Part shown: one piece after another, positions 7,476-16,170 of the stretch
How positions within the stretch are numbered: the stretch's first letter is position 1
How the letters are laid out: each line of letters begins with the position of its first letter
NCBI GenBank assembly: GCA_902774155.1
Contig: CACYHF010000020.1
Span: forward strand, 1-50,581
Length of the DNA stretch: 50,581 nt
Reading direction: 5' to 3'
Origin: an uncultured Bacteroidia bacterium
Lineage (GTDB): Bacteria; Bacteroidota; Bacteroidia; Bacteroidales; UBA932
Translations under genes and position numbers: made by a program
The notes under the pieces: model-generated
Databases searched by the model: none
What the model saw: the letters and a program-made list of their open reading frames with translations, nothing else
What the model was told of the DNA's origin: nothing

Positions 7476-10220
7476 TTAGTTTGCTTGGGTAGAACCTGTC
7501 AGGAAGGTGTAATCTGCATCCCAAGATTTGGAGTACAGGGTGGAAGGGGAGATGGAAACGATATGAAGGCTCTTGGCCAAGGTGGCATTTCCATAAGGAT
7601 TGAAGCCCCCTGGATTCACCATGGTTGCGGTGACCATGGTGTGGTCTATCGAATCAAAAGCCCATTGATTCCCGAGATTGTCGGTGGCGATAAGGGGTGC
7701 ATACTGCGCTTCCGGCGGTATAATCTCGGAAGCCTCTGCATAATAGGTGCAGCTGGTTGTGGTGAAGGAAGACCCGCTCTCGTAGCGCAAACCGATGGTA
7801 ATGGTCCATGCGACAGGTTCGAAGACGATATCTACATCCTGGTGCAAGGTGCCGGTATGCATATCGGTATACACCTGGAATCTGATGGTGTAGTGGCTCA
7901 TGTCGTGCCACCGGCAGCTCTTTTCGGAGGTGATGGTAAAATTATTCCCCGATTTCGAGACGTTGGCATAACTACCTCCGCTGATCCAACTGTAACTGAT
8001 TGAGGCCGAAACAGGGCTTCCATTCTTTCTGAGCGTGGCGGTAAGGCTTATGGATGAAGTTCTGACGGCCGATGTGGAACCGGTTACAACCATCTCATAA
8101 GCGTCCCAGATATCCAGACTGGCGTTTTCATAGGTGTCGGCACTGTATTTACTCTTGATCGTGGCCGATCCGGAAGATACGGCGGTAAGAGTATTGCCCG
8201 AAATGGAGAGATGGCTTCCCCCGGAAATGGCGGTGAATCCGCTGCTGGTTACATCGTTCTGGTATGTCCAGCTGGCACCTCCGTCAGAAGAACGGTATAG
8301 CAGGGCCGTGGCGCTGGACGTATTGCCCACGTAGAGTTCGGAGGAGGAGACCGTCGTTACTACCTTGTATAGATAGGTGGGTGCCACGGCGTTAAACAGG
8401 ATGTCGTGTGTGTCGGATTCTCCACTGTAGGAAGCGCTGATATGGGCCGTACCGGGCGTAGAGGAAGTGACCGTTCCCTTGTTGGCCCCGGTAGTGTTGT
8501 TCACGGAACCAACCCCAGTGCAACTCCAGGAGCAGTTCCAATAGTGCGTCACGTTCGTTCCACTGTCGGAAATGCCGTTAGTGACGGTATAGTACGTTGC
8601 GGTCAAAGGCACGTTCTCTCCCACATCGGCCGATGTGGCGCCGCTGATGGAAAGACTGTGCTCCACATAGTCCTTGGCCGTGCAGCTGTCGGTGTCCGAG
8701 CTACCTTGGTAAGTGGCACGGAAGGTGGCTGTCCCGGCGCCTGTGGCCGTTACATAGCCCGAACTGCTCACGGAAAGCTTTCCGGATCCGCTGATGCGGC
8801 TCCAGGTAGCACTGGACGTGACATCCGTACCACTGTCGGTTACTCCATCGACAGTGGTATAATAGGTTGCCGTGAGCTGGCAGCCTCCACCGTTATACCA
8901 AAAGAACGTATCGCCGCCCGATACCACCAGGCTGTGGGTTTCCACCGTGGTGTGTCCTTCTTGTGAACAACGCAGATAATCCTCTGCTCCGCTTACCGGA
9001 TCATACAGATAAATCTGGACGCTGCGAGCGGCAGAGGAAGAATTGGCGCTGTCCCAATATACCCAGACCGTAGCGCCGTCGTTCCCGTACGTGAAGTCGG
9101 AAGAGGTGCAGTTCTTCAGGTTGGCAGCATAGGAGGAAAAGCCGGAGGTAGGACCGGTATGGCTGTAGGAAGCCGTAACGCTTACCCGCTTGCCATAGCC
9201 CACATAATCGGTATCCGACCCGTTAAACTGCCAGGGATAGATGCTGATGGAGCCCGCTACGTCCACGTCTGCAGCCCGTTTCCAATCGTAGTCCATCAGG
9301 TTTTCTTCGTGGTAAGTGATGGTCCAGTTGTACACCTGATTCCGCAGGATATTGAAATCCGTAGTCTGGTTGGCGCCCAGGTAGGAACGATAGACCACAC
9401 TGCCGGTATATTGGCCGCTAGTGGAGACATCAACTTCCAGGTAGCTGGCGTAATCACGAATGGAAGAAAGGGAACTGTTGCTATAAGTTTTCTGCCAGGA
9501 AGATGAGACGCTTCCTACGGTTCCCTGGGCGTTTTCCGGTACGTAGAAAACCGCCGACAGGGTGGCTGCAGTGCCCGTTACTGCTCCGTGGATGTCCTGG
9601 AGGGTAGGGAGATTGGTACTGCTGGCTGGCGACACTCCAAAAGGAGCTACCGTGGGATTTACGTTTTTCACGGTGGCCGATGTTATGACCGCCCCGGACC
9701 AGTCACAGGACAAGGAAACATTGATTTTGGCCAGCAACCGTTGCAGGTGCACCGTAATGCCCTGTCCTTCGGCGAAGGCCTGCCCGCTTACTTGCCCGGC
9801 CATGGGGATGCCGGTGCTGGCCATCGACGGATAGTCCACCGTAAAGGTCAAGGACGATAGCGTCCCGTCAGAAACGGCGGCAGCCAGGGCCGAACGTTGA
9901 TCGCCCATATTCGCCAATGCGTATACATTGTAGGTCCGGTCGGCGCGGAGCGTCACATCAATGGCGTTGAAACCTCCCGTCAGGTAACCTAAATAGGCCT
10001 GCGTTCCATTGGCCTCAAAAATGCCCAAGGTGACGTTACTGATTCTGGTTTCAATGTCGGCTGCCGTCAGATAACTCTTCGTGCCGTGGTGTCCGATGCT
10101 ATCCATAGCTTCTGGCTGGCCGATCTGCAGGCTTAACCTGATCATCTCCGGTTGGGTTTCCCGCGTGCAACAGCACGCGAGAAACCATCCCGTCAACAAA
10201 ATACAAACAATCCTTCTCAT
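7476..10220 (-). CDS. DUF4906-like fimbrial tip/adhesin lipoprotein with Ig-like repeats
   Basis: 914 residues. The signal peptide ends in FLACCC with the lipid Cys around 16-18. Residues about 25-330 look like a fimbrillin-type domain of the DUF4906 group (note LRADRTYNVYALANMGD at 91-107). Four Ig-like (Big_2-type) beta modules follow at about 428-513, 521-606, 616-702 and 707-800, with repeated phrases such as QLTATYYTTVDGVTDSGTDV and LTATYYTVTNGISDSGTNV. The rest is Ser/Thr-rich. In type V pili a large protein of this sort is usually a minor tip subunit. The gene starts one base after the stop of the second fimbrillin gene, which supports a role in the same pilus. Ligand is unknown. Confidence 0.75.
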   Translation of the reverse strand: MRRIVCILLTGWFLACCCTRETQPEMIRLSLQIGQPEAMDSIGHHGTKSYLTAADIETRISNVTLGIFEANGTQAYLGYLTGGFNAIDVTLRADRTYNVYALANMGDQRSALAAAVSDGTLSSLTFTVDYPSMASTGIPMAGQVSGQAFAEGQGITVHLQRLLAKINVSLSCDWSGAVITSATVKNVNPTVAPFGVSPASSTNLPTLQDIHGAVTGTAATLSAVFYVPENAQGTVGSVSSSWQKTYSNSSLSSIRDYASYLEVDVSTSGQYTGSVVYRSYLGANQTTDFNILRNQVYNWTITYHEENLMDYDWKRAADVDVAGSISIYPWQFNGSDTDYVGYGKRVSVTASYSHTGPTSGFSSYAANLKNCTSSDFTYGNDGATVWVYWDSANSSSAARSVQIYLYDPVSGAEDYLRCSQEGHTTVETHSLVVSGGDTFFWYNGGGCQLTATYYTTVDGVTDSGTDVTSSATWSRISGSGKLSVSSSGYVTATGAGTATFRATYQGSSDTDSCTAKDYVEHSLSISGATSADVGENVPLTATYYTVTNGISDSGTNVTHYWNCSWSCTGVGSVNNTTGANKGTVTSSTPGTAHISASYSGESDTHDILFNAVAPTYLYKVVTTVSSSELYVGNTSSATALLYRSSDGGASWTYQNDVTSSGFTAISGGSHLSISGNTLTAVSSGSATIKSKYSADTYENASLDIWDAYEMVVTGSTSAVRTSSISLTATLRKNGSPVSASISYSWISGGSYANVSKSGNNFTITSEKSCRWHDMSHYTIRFQVYTDMHTGTLHQDVDIVFEPVAWTITIGLRYESGSSFTTTSCTYYAEASEIIPPEAQYAPLIATDNLGNQWAFDSIDHTMVTATMVNPGGFNPYGNATLAKSLHIVSISPSTLYSKSWDADYTFLTGSTQAN

Positions 10221-10221
10221 A

Positions 10222-11100
10222 CTAAGAATCTTCCTGCGCTGTGTGTGAATTACCCCAAGGGGCGATATCTACGGACAAAACCAGCTGGGTCAGGCTTCCG
10301 GCCACGGCCGTGCCCGAGATGTGATGGATCCTCCCTTCCTGCAGGGTTACATCGGCCTGGGCTTCCTTCACCTGTGTCTGTCCGTTCATGGAAAGCGTGT
10401 ACCGGCATAGGAGCGTGTAGGTGCCCGGAATCAGATAGAGGTCGCTGCCGGAAGTGACGGGTGTGGCCGATCCCAGTCCGCTGCATCCGCTCCAGCTGCC
10501 GTTAGTCAGGTTATAGGTGCCTGCGGTGCCGAAAGGCTGCGTCTTTCCCTGCAGTGACCAACTGATGCCACTGATGGTGTACCCTGCCGGTGGTTCCAGC
10601 GTGAGGGTTCCCAGGCGGGCGAAGATGTGACGGAGCGTCACGGAGGGCGTGCTTATACTGCTGTCGAAAACCCGGCCAGCCACGATATCCGTCGTGTTCA
10701 AGGCGCTGAGTGTGGTGGTGCTTCCAAGGGTGAAATCCACGTTGGCGACATAGTAGTTGCGGCTTCCCGGTGCCTCCGCATCTATATACCGCCCGGTGGA
10801 GACAACACCATCGGCTGGCGTGGCCGACAGGGCTCCGTTCGCGCCCGCACACCAATTGACCACTTCGGCTGAACTACCTTCCGCATCTCCTCCCGTTGTA
10901 GTTCCCCAAAAGACGGTGCTGAGCTGCGTGACCGCGCTGGTTTTGGTGGATGGGTCCTGCCACAGATACAGTTTCACTTCCTCCGACTTTTCAGGTACGG
11001 GTGTAGGAGAGGGCGGGGCAGGGCAGTCCTTCCTGCATCCCGTAGGCAGGAGCAGGAAGGCTGCGAATAAGAAAGAAGGGGGTAATAGGTAGAAAGACAT
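10222..11100 (-). CDS. Fimbrillin-family lipoprotein (second subunit)
   Basis: 292 residues with a lipoprotein signal peptide ending in LPTGC (Cys 22), followed by a Pro-rich linker. The body shares phrases with the neighbouring fimbrillin: SVTLRHIFARLGTLTLEPPA here and FTFRHIFAQVGTVTMKAPAG there, then a D(L)WL/LYLIPGTYTL segment and a terminal VDIAPW. This is the pattern of FimA/Mfa1-type subunits built from two transthyretin-like domains. It lies between the main fimbrillin gene (16 bases upstream) and the tip/adhesin gene (1 base downstream), so it is probably an accessory or adaptor subunit of the same pilus. It is shorter and its C-terminal strand differs, so a minor subunit is more likely than a second shaft subunit. 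Confidence 0.75.
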   Translation of the reverse strand: MSFYLLPPSFLFAAFLLLPTGCRKDCPAPPSPTPVPEKSEEVKLYLWQDPSTKTSAVTQLSTVFWGTTTGGDAEGSSAEVVNWCAGANGALSATPADGVVSTGRYIDAEAPGSRNYYVANVDFTLGSTTTLSALNTTDIVAGRVFDSSISTPSVTLRHIFARLGTLTLEPPAGYTISGISWSLQGKTQPFGTAGTYNLTNGSWSGCSGLGSATPVTSGSDLYLIPGTYTLLCRYTLSMNGQTQVKEAQADVTLQEGRIHHISGTAVAGSLTQLVLSVDIAPWGNSHTAQEDS

Positions 11101-11116
11101 AGCTGGCGGGTCTGTA

Positions 11117-12037
11117 TTAATTCTTTTCCGTAAAGGAGGTTGCTACGTTCTTGTCGCTCCAGGGAGTGATCGTTACCGTAAAAATGATTTCCTGGATATC
11201 ATTCGGCTCCGGAATGTTGGCCGCGTCACCATTCAAGCCGATATTGTTGTTATATCCTTGGGCTAGATTCACCGTAGCCGAAGCGGTTTTCGATCTGCTG
11301 TAATTTCCTTTTGAAATGGTATAGGTTGCCGTAAGCGTATAACTGCCCGGTAAAAGCCAAAGGTCGTGGTCGTCACTTGTTTGCGATACCCCTCCTTCCA
11401 GATCTACACCGGCAGATTCAGTACCGAAGAGATATACATCATTATTGACGGCATCTCCGGCATTCCAGGTATTCGTGTCCAGGTAATACTTTCCCTGTTG
11501 GATGGGCCGGAAGCGGAGCTTAAGGTTCGAAACTGTAAAGCCGGCAGGTGCTTTCATAGTAACCGTCCCTACCTGGGCAAAGATGTGTCGGAAGGTAAAG
11601 GCATTCTCTTGCCGGAAAGTGGACGAGGACAGATAGGCCGTTATCACGTCCGTATTGGTATTTTGAACCGAAACGGAGGGATGGCTTTCTCCATCATTCA
11701 AGTTCACGTTTGATGCGGCAAAAGAATAATAAGGATCGCTTGCAGGCCAGTACTGGCCGCCCCGCCATTTATTATCCGTTCCTTTGGTGAATACGACATT
11801 TTGGAAGGCGTATTTAGTACCCGACTTGGCCGATATGTAAATGGTCTCCAAGTTACTGGCATCCACCTGGGTAGTTGCTTTGGTGTCTGGGTCAGAATCT
11901 GAGGCCACAGTCAGGCCGAAGGTGATTTCACGGGCAGGGGACGGTTCCATCACGGGAGTGGAATCAAGCGCTTTTTCACAGGCTGTCGCAAGGCTGGCTC
12001 CAACCAGTGCGAGCAAAAGTAAAGTTTTGGTTTTCAT
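11117..12037 (-). CDS. Major fimbrillin, FimA/Mfa1-like lipoprotein
   Basis: 306 residues with a lipoprotein signal peptide ending in LATAC (Cys 20). Family features are the HIFAQVGTVTMKAPAG block in the middle, the LWLLPGSYTLTATYTI strand and the closing VTITPWSD. In known type V pili such subunits are exported as lipoproteins, trimmed by a surface protease and polymerised by strand exchange. I see no certain Arg cleavage site near the N-terminus, although Arg and Lys residues occur between 35 and 55. The gene follows the Mfa2-like anchor gene by 21 bases and precedes a second fimbrillin. It is probably the shaft subunit on the basis of order and size. Confidence 0.8.
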   Translation of the reverse strand: MKTKTLLLLALVGASLATACEKALDSTPVMEPSPAREITFGLTVASDSDPDTKATTQVDASNLETIYISAKSGTKYAFQNVVFTKGTDNKWRGGQYWPASDPYYSFAASNVNLNDGESHPSVSVQNTNTDVITAYLSSSTFRQENAFTFRHIFAQVGTVTMKAPAGFTVSNLKLRFRPIQQGKYYLDTNTWNAGDAVNNDVYLFGTESAGVDLEGGVSQTSDDHDLWLLPGSYTLTATYTISKGNYSRSKTASATVNLAQGYNNNIGLNGDAANIPEPNDIQEIIFTVTITPWSDKNVATSFTEKN

Positions 12038-12058
12038 TTGTTTAATGGTTTATGATAA

Positions 12059-12925
12059 TTAAATGGAATGGTTCCAATGATTCAGGTGTACTACTTCCGT
12101 TTCCCATTCTTGTACTTGGATGGAATAGTTCACCAGCACCCGTCCCTCCAGGGTCAGGTGGATGTGGCAGTCGTTCAGGATAGACTGGGACCAGTCGTAT
12201 CCGCGCAAGGTGGCCATTTCTCCCAAAGGCAGGCGTTGGAAAGCCACCCACTCACCAGTATCGTCGTCTTGAGTGAGCAAATCCAGCAGGAGGGAACCGG
12301 CATAGATCGTGACCCCGGAAGGGGTTGCCTGCCGGGGAATGCGTACGGCATATGAAAGCGGGCCGATTTCCCGGGCCTGGGCCCGATAAGGCCCTTCGTG
12401 GAGCAGAAGGTGGGGTAGGGAATAACCGTCCACGTCGCCGGAAACCTGCAGCTGAAGGGGAATGTCCTTCTCCAGGATCTCTACTTCGAAGTAGAAAGTC
12501 GCGTAGAGACTTTGGAGGGGGATTTCCACCACATATTGTTCGGCATCTTCCGTCTGTGCCTGTGCGCAACCCGCAAGGCTTTCCGGACATTCCTGTGTTA
12601 GGGGAATCAGCAGGCTGTTTTCTTTGTTGGAAAGTGTTTCGGACCAATTGCTCACACAGGTTACTTCCAGTGAGGAATTCTTCGTCCAGGCGAAAGAGAC
12701 GCCCTCCGTGCAGAAGGTCCCGGTTTGGGCTACCTGTCGCTGGAGCCAATCTGCATCAGGGTTCATCATCCGGAAGCTGAAGTAGGGCCACAGTTGTTCG
12801 TCTACCATCCTGTCGGCCTTTACCTGAATCCAGGCGGGACATTCGGAACGTTCTTCCATAATTAGGGAACGACAGGATGCGAGACTAAGTATCAGCAAGG
12901 CGTATGTCAGTTTTTTCGTTTTCAT
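12059..12925 (-). CDS. FimB/Mfa2-family fimbrial anchor lipoprotein
   Basis: 288 residues with a lipoprotein signal peptide ending in LASC (Cys 18), followed soon by ERSECPAWIQV, the Cys-containing start typical of the FimB/Mfa2 family. The family anchors the pilus base in the outer membrane and limits its length. The C-terminal part is beta-rich (ILNDCHIHLTLEGRVLVNYSIQVQEW region). Its start overlaps the stop of the OmpA-like gene by 4 bases (ATGA), which implies translational coupling, and the main fimbrillin gene follows 21 bases later, the usual order for these loci. Confidence 0.8.
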   Translation of the reverse strand: MKTKKLTYALLILSLASCRSLIMEERSECPAWIQVKADRMVDEQLWPYFSFRMMNPDADWLQRQVAQTGTFCTEGVSFAWTKNSSLEVTCVSNWSETLSNKENSLLIPLTQECPESLAGCAQAQTEDAEQYVVEIPLQSLYATFYFEVEILEKDIPLQLQVSGDVDGYSLPHLLLHEGPYRAQAREIGPLSYAVRIPRQATPSGVTIYAGSLLLDLLTQDDDTGEWVAFQRLPLGEMATLRGYDWSQSILNDCHIHLTLEGRVLVNYSIQVQEWETEVVHLNHWNHSI

Positions 12926-14913
12926 TGTACAGGTTCAAACGGATCTTCCTCGCGGTTGAGGCCATAACGTTGGATGAGGATATAGATTTCCGGGTCCAGG
13001 TTGCCCCGGAAGATGAAGGAGCGGTCGGCGCGGCAGGCATCCAAGTAGCATTGGACGGCCCGTTCGTCGTCGTTGTGACGGGCATACAGGACCGCCAGCA
13101 TATAATTGACGGCCGGGGTACGATCCAGCTCCTGGAGGATGGACATAGCCGATGCATTGTAGTCCAGTGAAATGCAGGCAATGGCCGTGTTGTAGTCCCG
13201 ATAGGGGCGCAGACACTCCAGGGCTTTCTCGTATTCACGTTCCTTCAAGAGTGCGATGCCCCGCATATAGGTGCTGTCCAGTTCAGTAGTGTGTACGGTG
13301 TCCTTTATCATACCTTTGCGGTGCAGGAAGAAATCGAATTTCACGGTTCGCAGGCGCGGGTACAGTTTCTCACGCAGATGGCGGTAGAAAGGCTCTTTCT
13401 GCAAGGCCGATTCCCGCTGGTCCAAATCGCTGATTTCCAAATGTTTCAGATAGGTGTATTTGTCCTTGGGGGAGAGGGTGCTGTCCTGGTCCACCAGGAG
13501 GGAGAGCAGTTCCCAGTTCTCTCCGTTGGAACGGGAGCGGAATTGGATATCCGGTATGCCCAGTTGCCCCACGCGTTCGCGCCCGTCCGCCCCTACGGTA
13601 AGCGTAAACCCGCTGCGCCGTACGGAGTCGCGATAATGGCGGATATCCTTCTCAAAGTAGGCCGCTACTGCGGCGGCGCGCTGGGTCGATAGGGCGTTGT
13701 TATGGGCCAGTGTCCCCTCTGGGGAAGCCGATGCGGCGATAACAATGGAATCTAAGTCAAAGTTCTGGTTTTCAAGTACTTCTAAAATGTTCCCCCGGAT
13801 GCGGGAGAGCTCTTCCTGGTTGTAGCCCAGATTGGCTTTGACTTCGGCCTTCCCTTGTTCGAATTCCACGTAGCAGGCAGTGTTGGCAGCCGCCCGGCGC
13901 TCCACAATACGGGTCATATACCGTTCGCTGGGATCCAGCAGGGTAGACATAGAACTGATATAGAACGATAATGGTTCTGTCCTTTCCATTTCGTATAGTT
14001 TACGGTCACTTTCATAGATGTCGCCGCCCAGGACGATATCCACCTTGCGCAGTTTCGGGCGTGTGGCGATGCTTTGGGTATAGGCGTACACGAAGTCCCC
14101 GTTCAAGCTCCGCAGGACGGTGTCCAGCCGGATGCCTTCTGTTTCGATGGGCGCACGGACGTATTTGTGGTACATAAGTTCCTTTCTGCTCTTTCGGCGT
14201 TCATTGAGCCGATAGAGCAACCAGTGGGTGTAGTGCTCTACCGCCTGTTTTTCCGTGACACCGTAGTAGCTGGCAAATTGCTCGTCGCTTACGTAGGAAG
14301 TGTCGTTTTTGAAGTAATAGATTTCGGGCAGGTTCCGTTCCAGGAAGATTTCCAGGTTTCTGAGGTCGATAAAACGGGTGCTGTCCGTAATGATGCTGGC
14401 AAGGAAGCGTTCATACTGTTCATATCCCCGGAGCTGCCGTTTCCGGTAGTCTTCTCCGGTGATATAGACCGATTCCAGCTGCAGGCTGTCACCCAGGATA
14501 TACATCTGGGGACGGAATCGAAGCTGCCAACGGGAATCCTGCATGGAGGCCGGGACGATGATTTCAAAGCGCAAGTCCACCCGGCCATGCCTTTCAGCCA
14601 CATTCCGGAAACGGGCGGTGATGACGGCGGCGTCAATCACGTCGTGCGCTACCATCTCACCGGAGGACTCGTCTTTCACGGCCTTCATAATGAGCATTTC
14701 CTTTCCGGTATCGTCCTTGACCGTTATGGTGTCGCGATGGGAAACCGCGATGACCTTGCGCTCCTCCTGGATTTCGTTACGGGACAGGGCGAGGGTGGCT
14801 GCCAGTTCTTTCTGGCGAACCGCCTCGATCTTCCGCATGGGCCCGCAAGCCGGGAGGAACGCGATGGCCACCGCCACGGCGGCTAACACAAAGACAGGGT
14901 CTGCTTGTTTCAT
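12922..14913 (-). CDS. OmpA-like lipoprotein with TPR-like tail, fimbrial locus
   Basis: 663 residues. A lipoprotein signal peptide ends in LPAC (Cys 23). Residues 345-420 are an OmpA-C-like peptidoglycan-binding region (SIVIAASASPEG, then STQRAAAVAAYF). Residues 545-640 look like TPR-type helical repeats (YEKALECLRPYRDYNTAIAC and following). The region 50-340 is not recognised. Proteins of this type stand next to DUF3575 proteins at the head of Bacteroidales fimbrial operons, where they are thought to link the assembly site to the cell wall. It lies 10 bases after the DUF3575 gene and overlaps the Mfa2-like gene by 4 bases. The exact role is inferred from context. Confidence 0.7.
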   Translation of the reverse strand: MKQADPVFVLAAVAVAIAFLPACGPMRKIEAVRQKELAATLALSRNEIQEERKVIAVSHRDTITVKDDTGKEMLIMKAVKDESSGEMVAHDVIDAAVITARFRNVAERHGRVDLRFEIIVPASMQDSRWQLRFRPQMYILGDSLQLESVYITGEDYRKRQLRGYEQYERFLASIITDSTRFIDLRNLEIFLERNLPEIYYFKNDTSYVSDEQFASYYGVTEKQAVEHYTHWLLYRLNERRKSRKELMYHKYVRAPIETEGIRLDTVLRSLNGDFVYAYTQSIATRPKLRKVDIVLGGDIYESDRKLYEMERTEPLSFYISSMSTLLDPSERYMTRIVERRAAANTACYVEFEQGKAEVKANLGYNQEELSRIRGNILEVLENQNFDLDSIVIAASASPEGTLAHNNALSTQRAAAVAAYFEKDIRHYRDSVRRSGFTLTVGADGRERVGQLGIPDIQFRSRSNGENWELLSLLVDQDSTLSPKDKYTYLKHLEISDLDQRESALQKEPFYRHLREKLYPRLRTVKFDFFLHRKGMIKDTVHTTELDSTYMRGIALLKEREYEKALECLRPYRDYNTAIACISLDYNASAMSILQELDRTPAVNYMLAVLYARHNDDERAVQCYLDACRADRSFIFRGNLDPEIYILIQRYGLNREEDPFEPVQ

Positions 14914-14923
14914 TTCCTTCTCT

Positions 14924-15487
14924 TCAGAATATCAGTTGGATAGCCAGCCGTGCGTCGGGAAGGATAAACAGTTTGGATCCTTGCTCCAGCGTGTTGCCGC
15001 AGGTAGGGCAGGAGTACACGGTGTATTTTTTCCATCCACCCCATGCACCTACACCTATATCCAGGTTCCAGTGCTCTGAGAGCATCATGGAATATCCACC
15101 CCACAAGCGTCCTCCATAGGTGTCGGCTTCTTCTGTTTCGCGACTCCAGATTCCTCCTACGTTATACACCCGGTATTGGACGTCCATCCCGGCCCACCAT
15201 CCGGAATAGACGTGCCAGGGCCACCAGCGGACTCCGCCCCAAACGTTCAGTTGCCGGGCCTGCATCTGCTTCTCGGCATCCTGCCGAAGGTAAGTCCAGG
15301 GATTTAGGCCGGCACCGGCGTGCAGGGATGCGTGCCGACCCACTGCGATGGAAGCATCGGCATTGACGGCTCCCAGGCTTAACCAACCGATACCGTCCGT
15401 CCCAACACTGTAACGTTGGGCGGCGGCGGGCCAGCTGACGGCCAAGGCCAGCAAAAGGGCCAAAAGTGTGTTCCCGACGGTTTTCAT
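14924..15487 (-). CDS. DUF3575 outer-membrane protein of fimbrial locus
   Basis: 187 residues. The ATG at 15487 is chosen because it begins a normal signal peptide (about 24 residues, ending in AAAQ); the frame is open further upstream but that would run across ssb. The mature part has the DUF3575 pattern: TDGIGWLSLGAVNADASIAV, then GAGLNPWTY, and many aromatic residues with alternating strands, consistent with a small outer-membrane beta-barrel. A pair of Cys residues (CPTC) sits near the C-terminal end. The gene follows ssb by 2 bases and precedes the OmpA-like lipoprotein, forming the usual DUF3575/OmpA head of a type V pilus operon. Confidence 0.75.
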   Translation of the reverse strand: MKTVGNTLLALLLALAVSWPAAAQRYSVGTDGIGWLSLGAVNADASIAVGRHASLHAGAGLNPWTYLRQDAEKQMQARQLNVWGGVRWWPWHVYSGWWAGMDVQYRVYNVGGIWSRETEEADTYGGRLWGGYSMMLSEHWNLDIGVGAWGGWKKYTVYSCPTCGNTLEQGSKLFILPDARLAIQLIF

Positions 15488-15489
15488 AA

Positions 15490-15852
15490 TTACCAGTCTC
15501 TTTGGGGTTGCATAGGTTCCTCTTCGCGCGGAACCAGTTTCACTTTCCGCGCAACGATTTCGGTGGTGTAGCGCTCTTCTCCGTTCTGGGTTGTGTATTT
15601 GCGGTTGCGCAGGCGGCCGGTCACTTCCACCCATACGCCTTTCTGGAGGGCATAGATATCGTCTACGCCATCTCTTCCGTGCCAGGCCGATACATTGAAC
15701 CAGGTGGATTCGATGATGGAGTTGCCCTCCCGGTCCACGGTGCTGTAGTCGGTGACCACGGAGAAATTGCAAACCTGGTTCTGGCTGGAAAAAGTGACGA
15801 CTTCGGCCTTTCCCACCACGCCGCGCAACTGTATTCTGTTTAAAAATTCCAT
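15490..15852 (-). CDS. ssb: Single-stranded DNA-binding protein
   Basis: 120 residues with an OB-fold SSB pattern from residue 1 to about 105: MEFLNRIQLRGVVG, FSVVTDY, WFNVSAWHGR, VWVEVTGRLRNRKY, then YTTEIVARKVKLVP. The acidic tail is short (PREEEP) and ends in QPQRDW rather than the usual DDxPF, so the SSB partner-binding tip looks altered. The ATG at 15852 is chosen because the SSB fold begins there; the frame is open upstream. The stop is 2 bases from the DUF3575 start, so ssb appears to lead the fimbrial operon. It could be a second, specialised SSB rather than the main one of the cell. Confidence 0.85.
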   Translation of the reverse strand: MEFLNRIQLRGVVGKAEVVTFSSQNQVCNFSVVTDYSTVDREGNSIIESTWFNVSAWHGRDGVDDIYALQKGVWVEVTGRLRNRKYTTQNGEERYTTEIVARKVKLVPREEEPMQPQRDW

Positions 15853-16011
15853 GACTATGTTTTTGGAAATTGAACTGTGGGCCGGCCTGGCGGTGCGCGC
15901 TGTGCCGCTCCGACCCGGATGCAAAGTAAGGGTGCAGAAGTGGGAAAGGCCCATAAAAAATGGCCCTCAGGTGCATTTATTCGTGTTTTTTATGAAAAAA
16001 CGCGCTTTCTT

Positions 16012-16081
16012 TTGTTGTATCAGAAGAAAAACGACAGCCCGTAAAAATCTTTCTTACGAATGTTTTTTCTTGTTGTACCAG
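16012..16081. repeat. Two direct repeats TTGTTGTAyCAG, 58 bp apart
   Basis: TTGTTGTATCAG at 16012-16023 and TTGTTGTACCAG at 16070-16081 match at 11 of 12 positions, and both are flanked by T-rich sequence before and A-rich sequence after. They sit upstream of the ssb-fimbrial run and could be binding sites for a regulator; this is inference only. Confidence 0.4.
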
Positions 16082-16142
16082 CGAAACAGAAGTATTTTGG
16101 GAAATAAAACTTCCGATGCTTGGAATTCCTGTTGTTCCGATG

Positions 16143-16150
16143 CATCTTTG
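16143..16150 (+). promoter_or_regulatory. -7-like element (CATCTTTG) for the zinc-ribbon gene
   Basis: CATCTTTG matches TAnnTTTG except at the first base and lies 20 bases before the ATG at 16171. It supports the inner ATG rather than the upstream one at 16120. Confidence 0.45.
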
Positions 16151-16170
16151 CGGCAATAGAGCGCGAAAAG

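Larger units (their letters stand above)
15853..16170. other. Intergenic region between divergent ssb and zinc-ribbon genes
   Basis: 318 bases without a gene. It holds a perfect 7-bp palindromic stem (GTTTTTT and AAAAAAC around 15984-16000), two direct repeats of TTGTTGTAyCAG (16012-16023 and 16070-16081), and a -7-like element for the plus-strand gene at about 16143-16150. For ssb only a weak TTACTTTG is seen near 15924-15931 on the minus strand. Confidence 0.5.

Noticed and set aside
15488-15976. Long upstream extension of the DUF3575 frame across ssb
   Set aside because: The signal peptide begins at 15487 and ssb occupies the other frame.
16120-16170. Upstream ATG for the zinc-ribbon protein
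   Set aside because: The promoter-like element at 16143-16150 lies after it, and the inner ATG begins a normal N-terminus.
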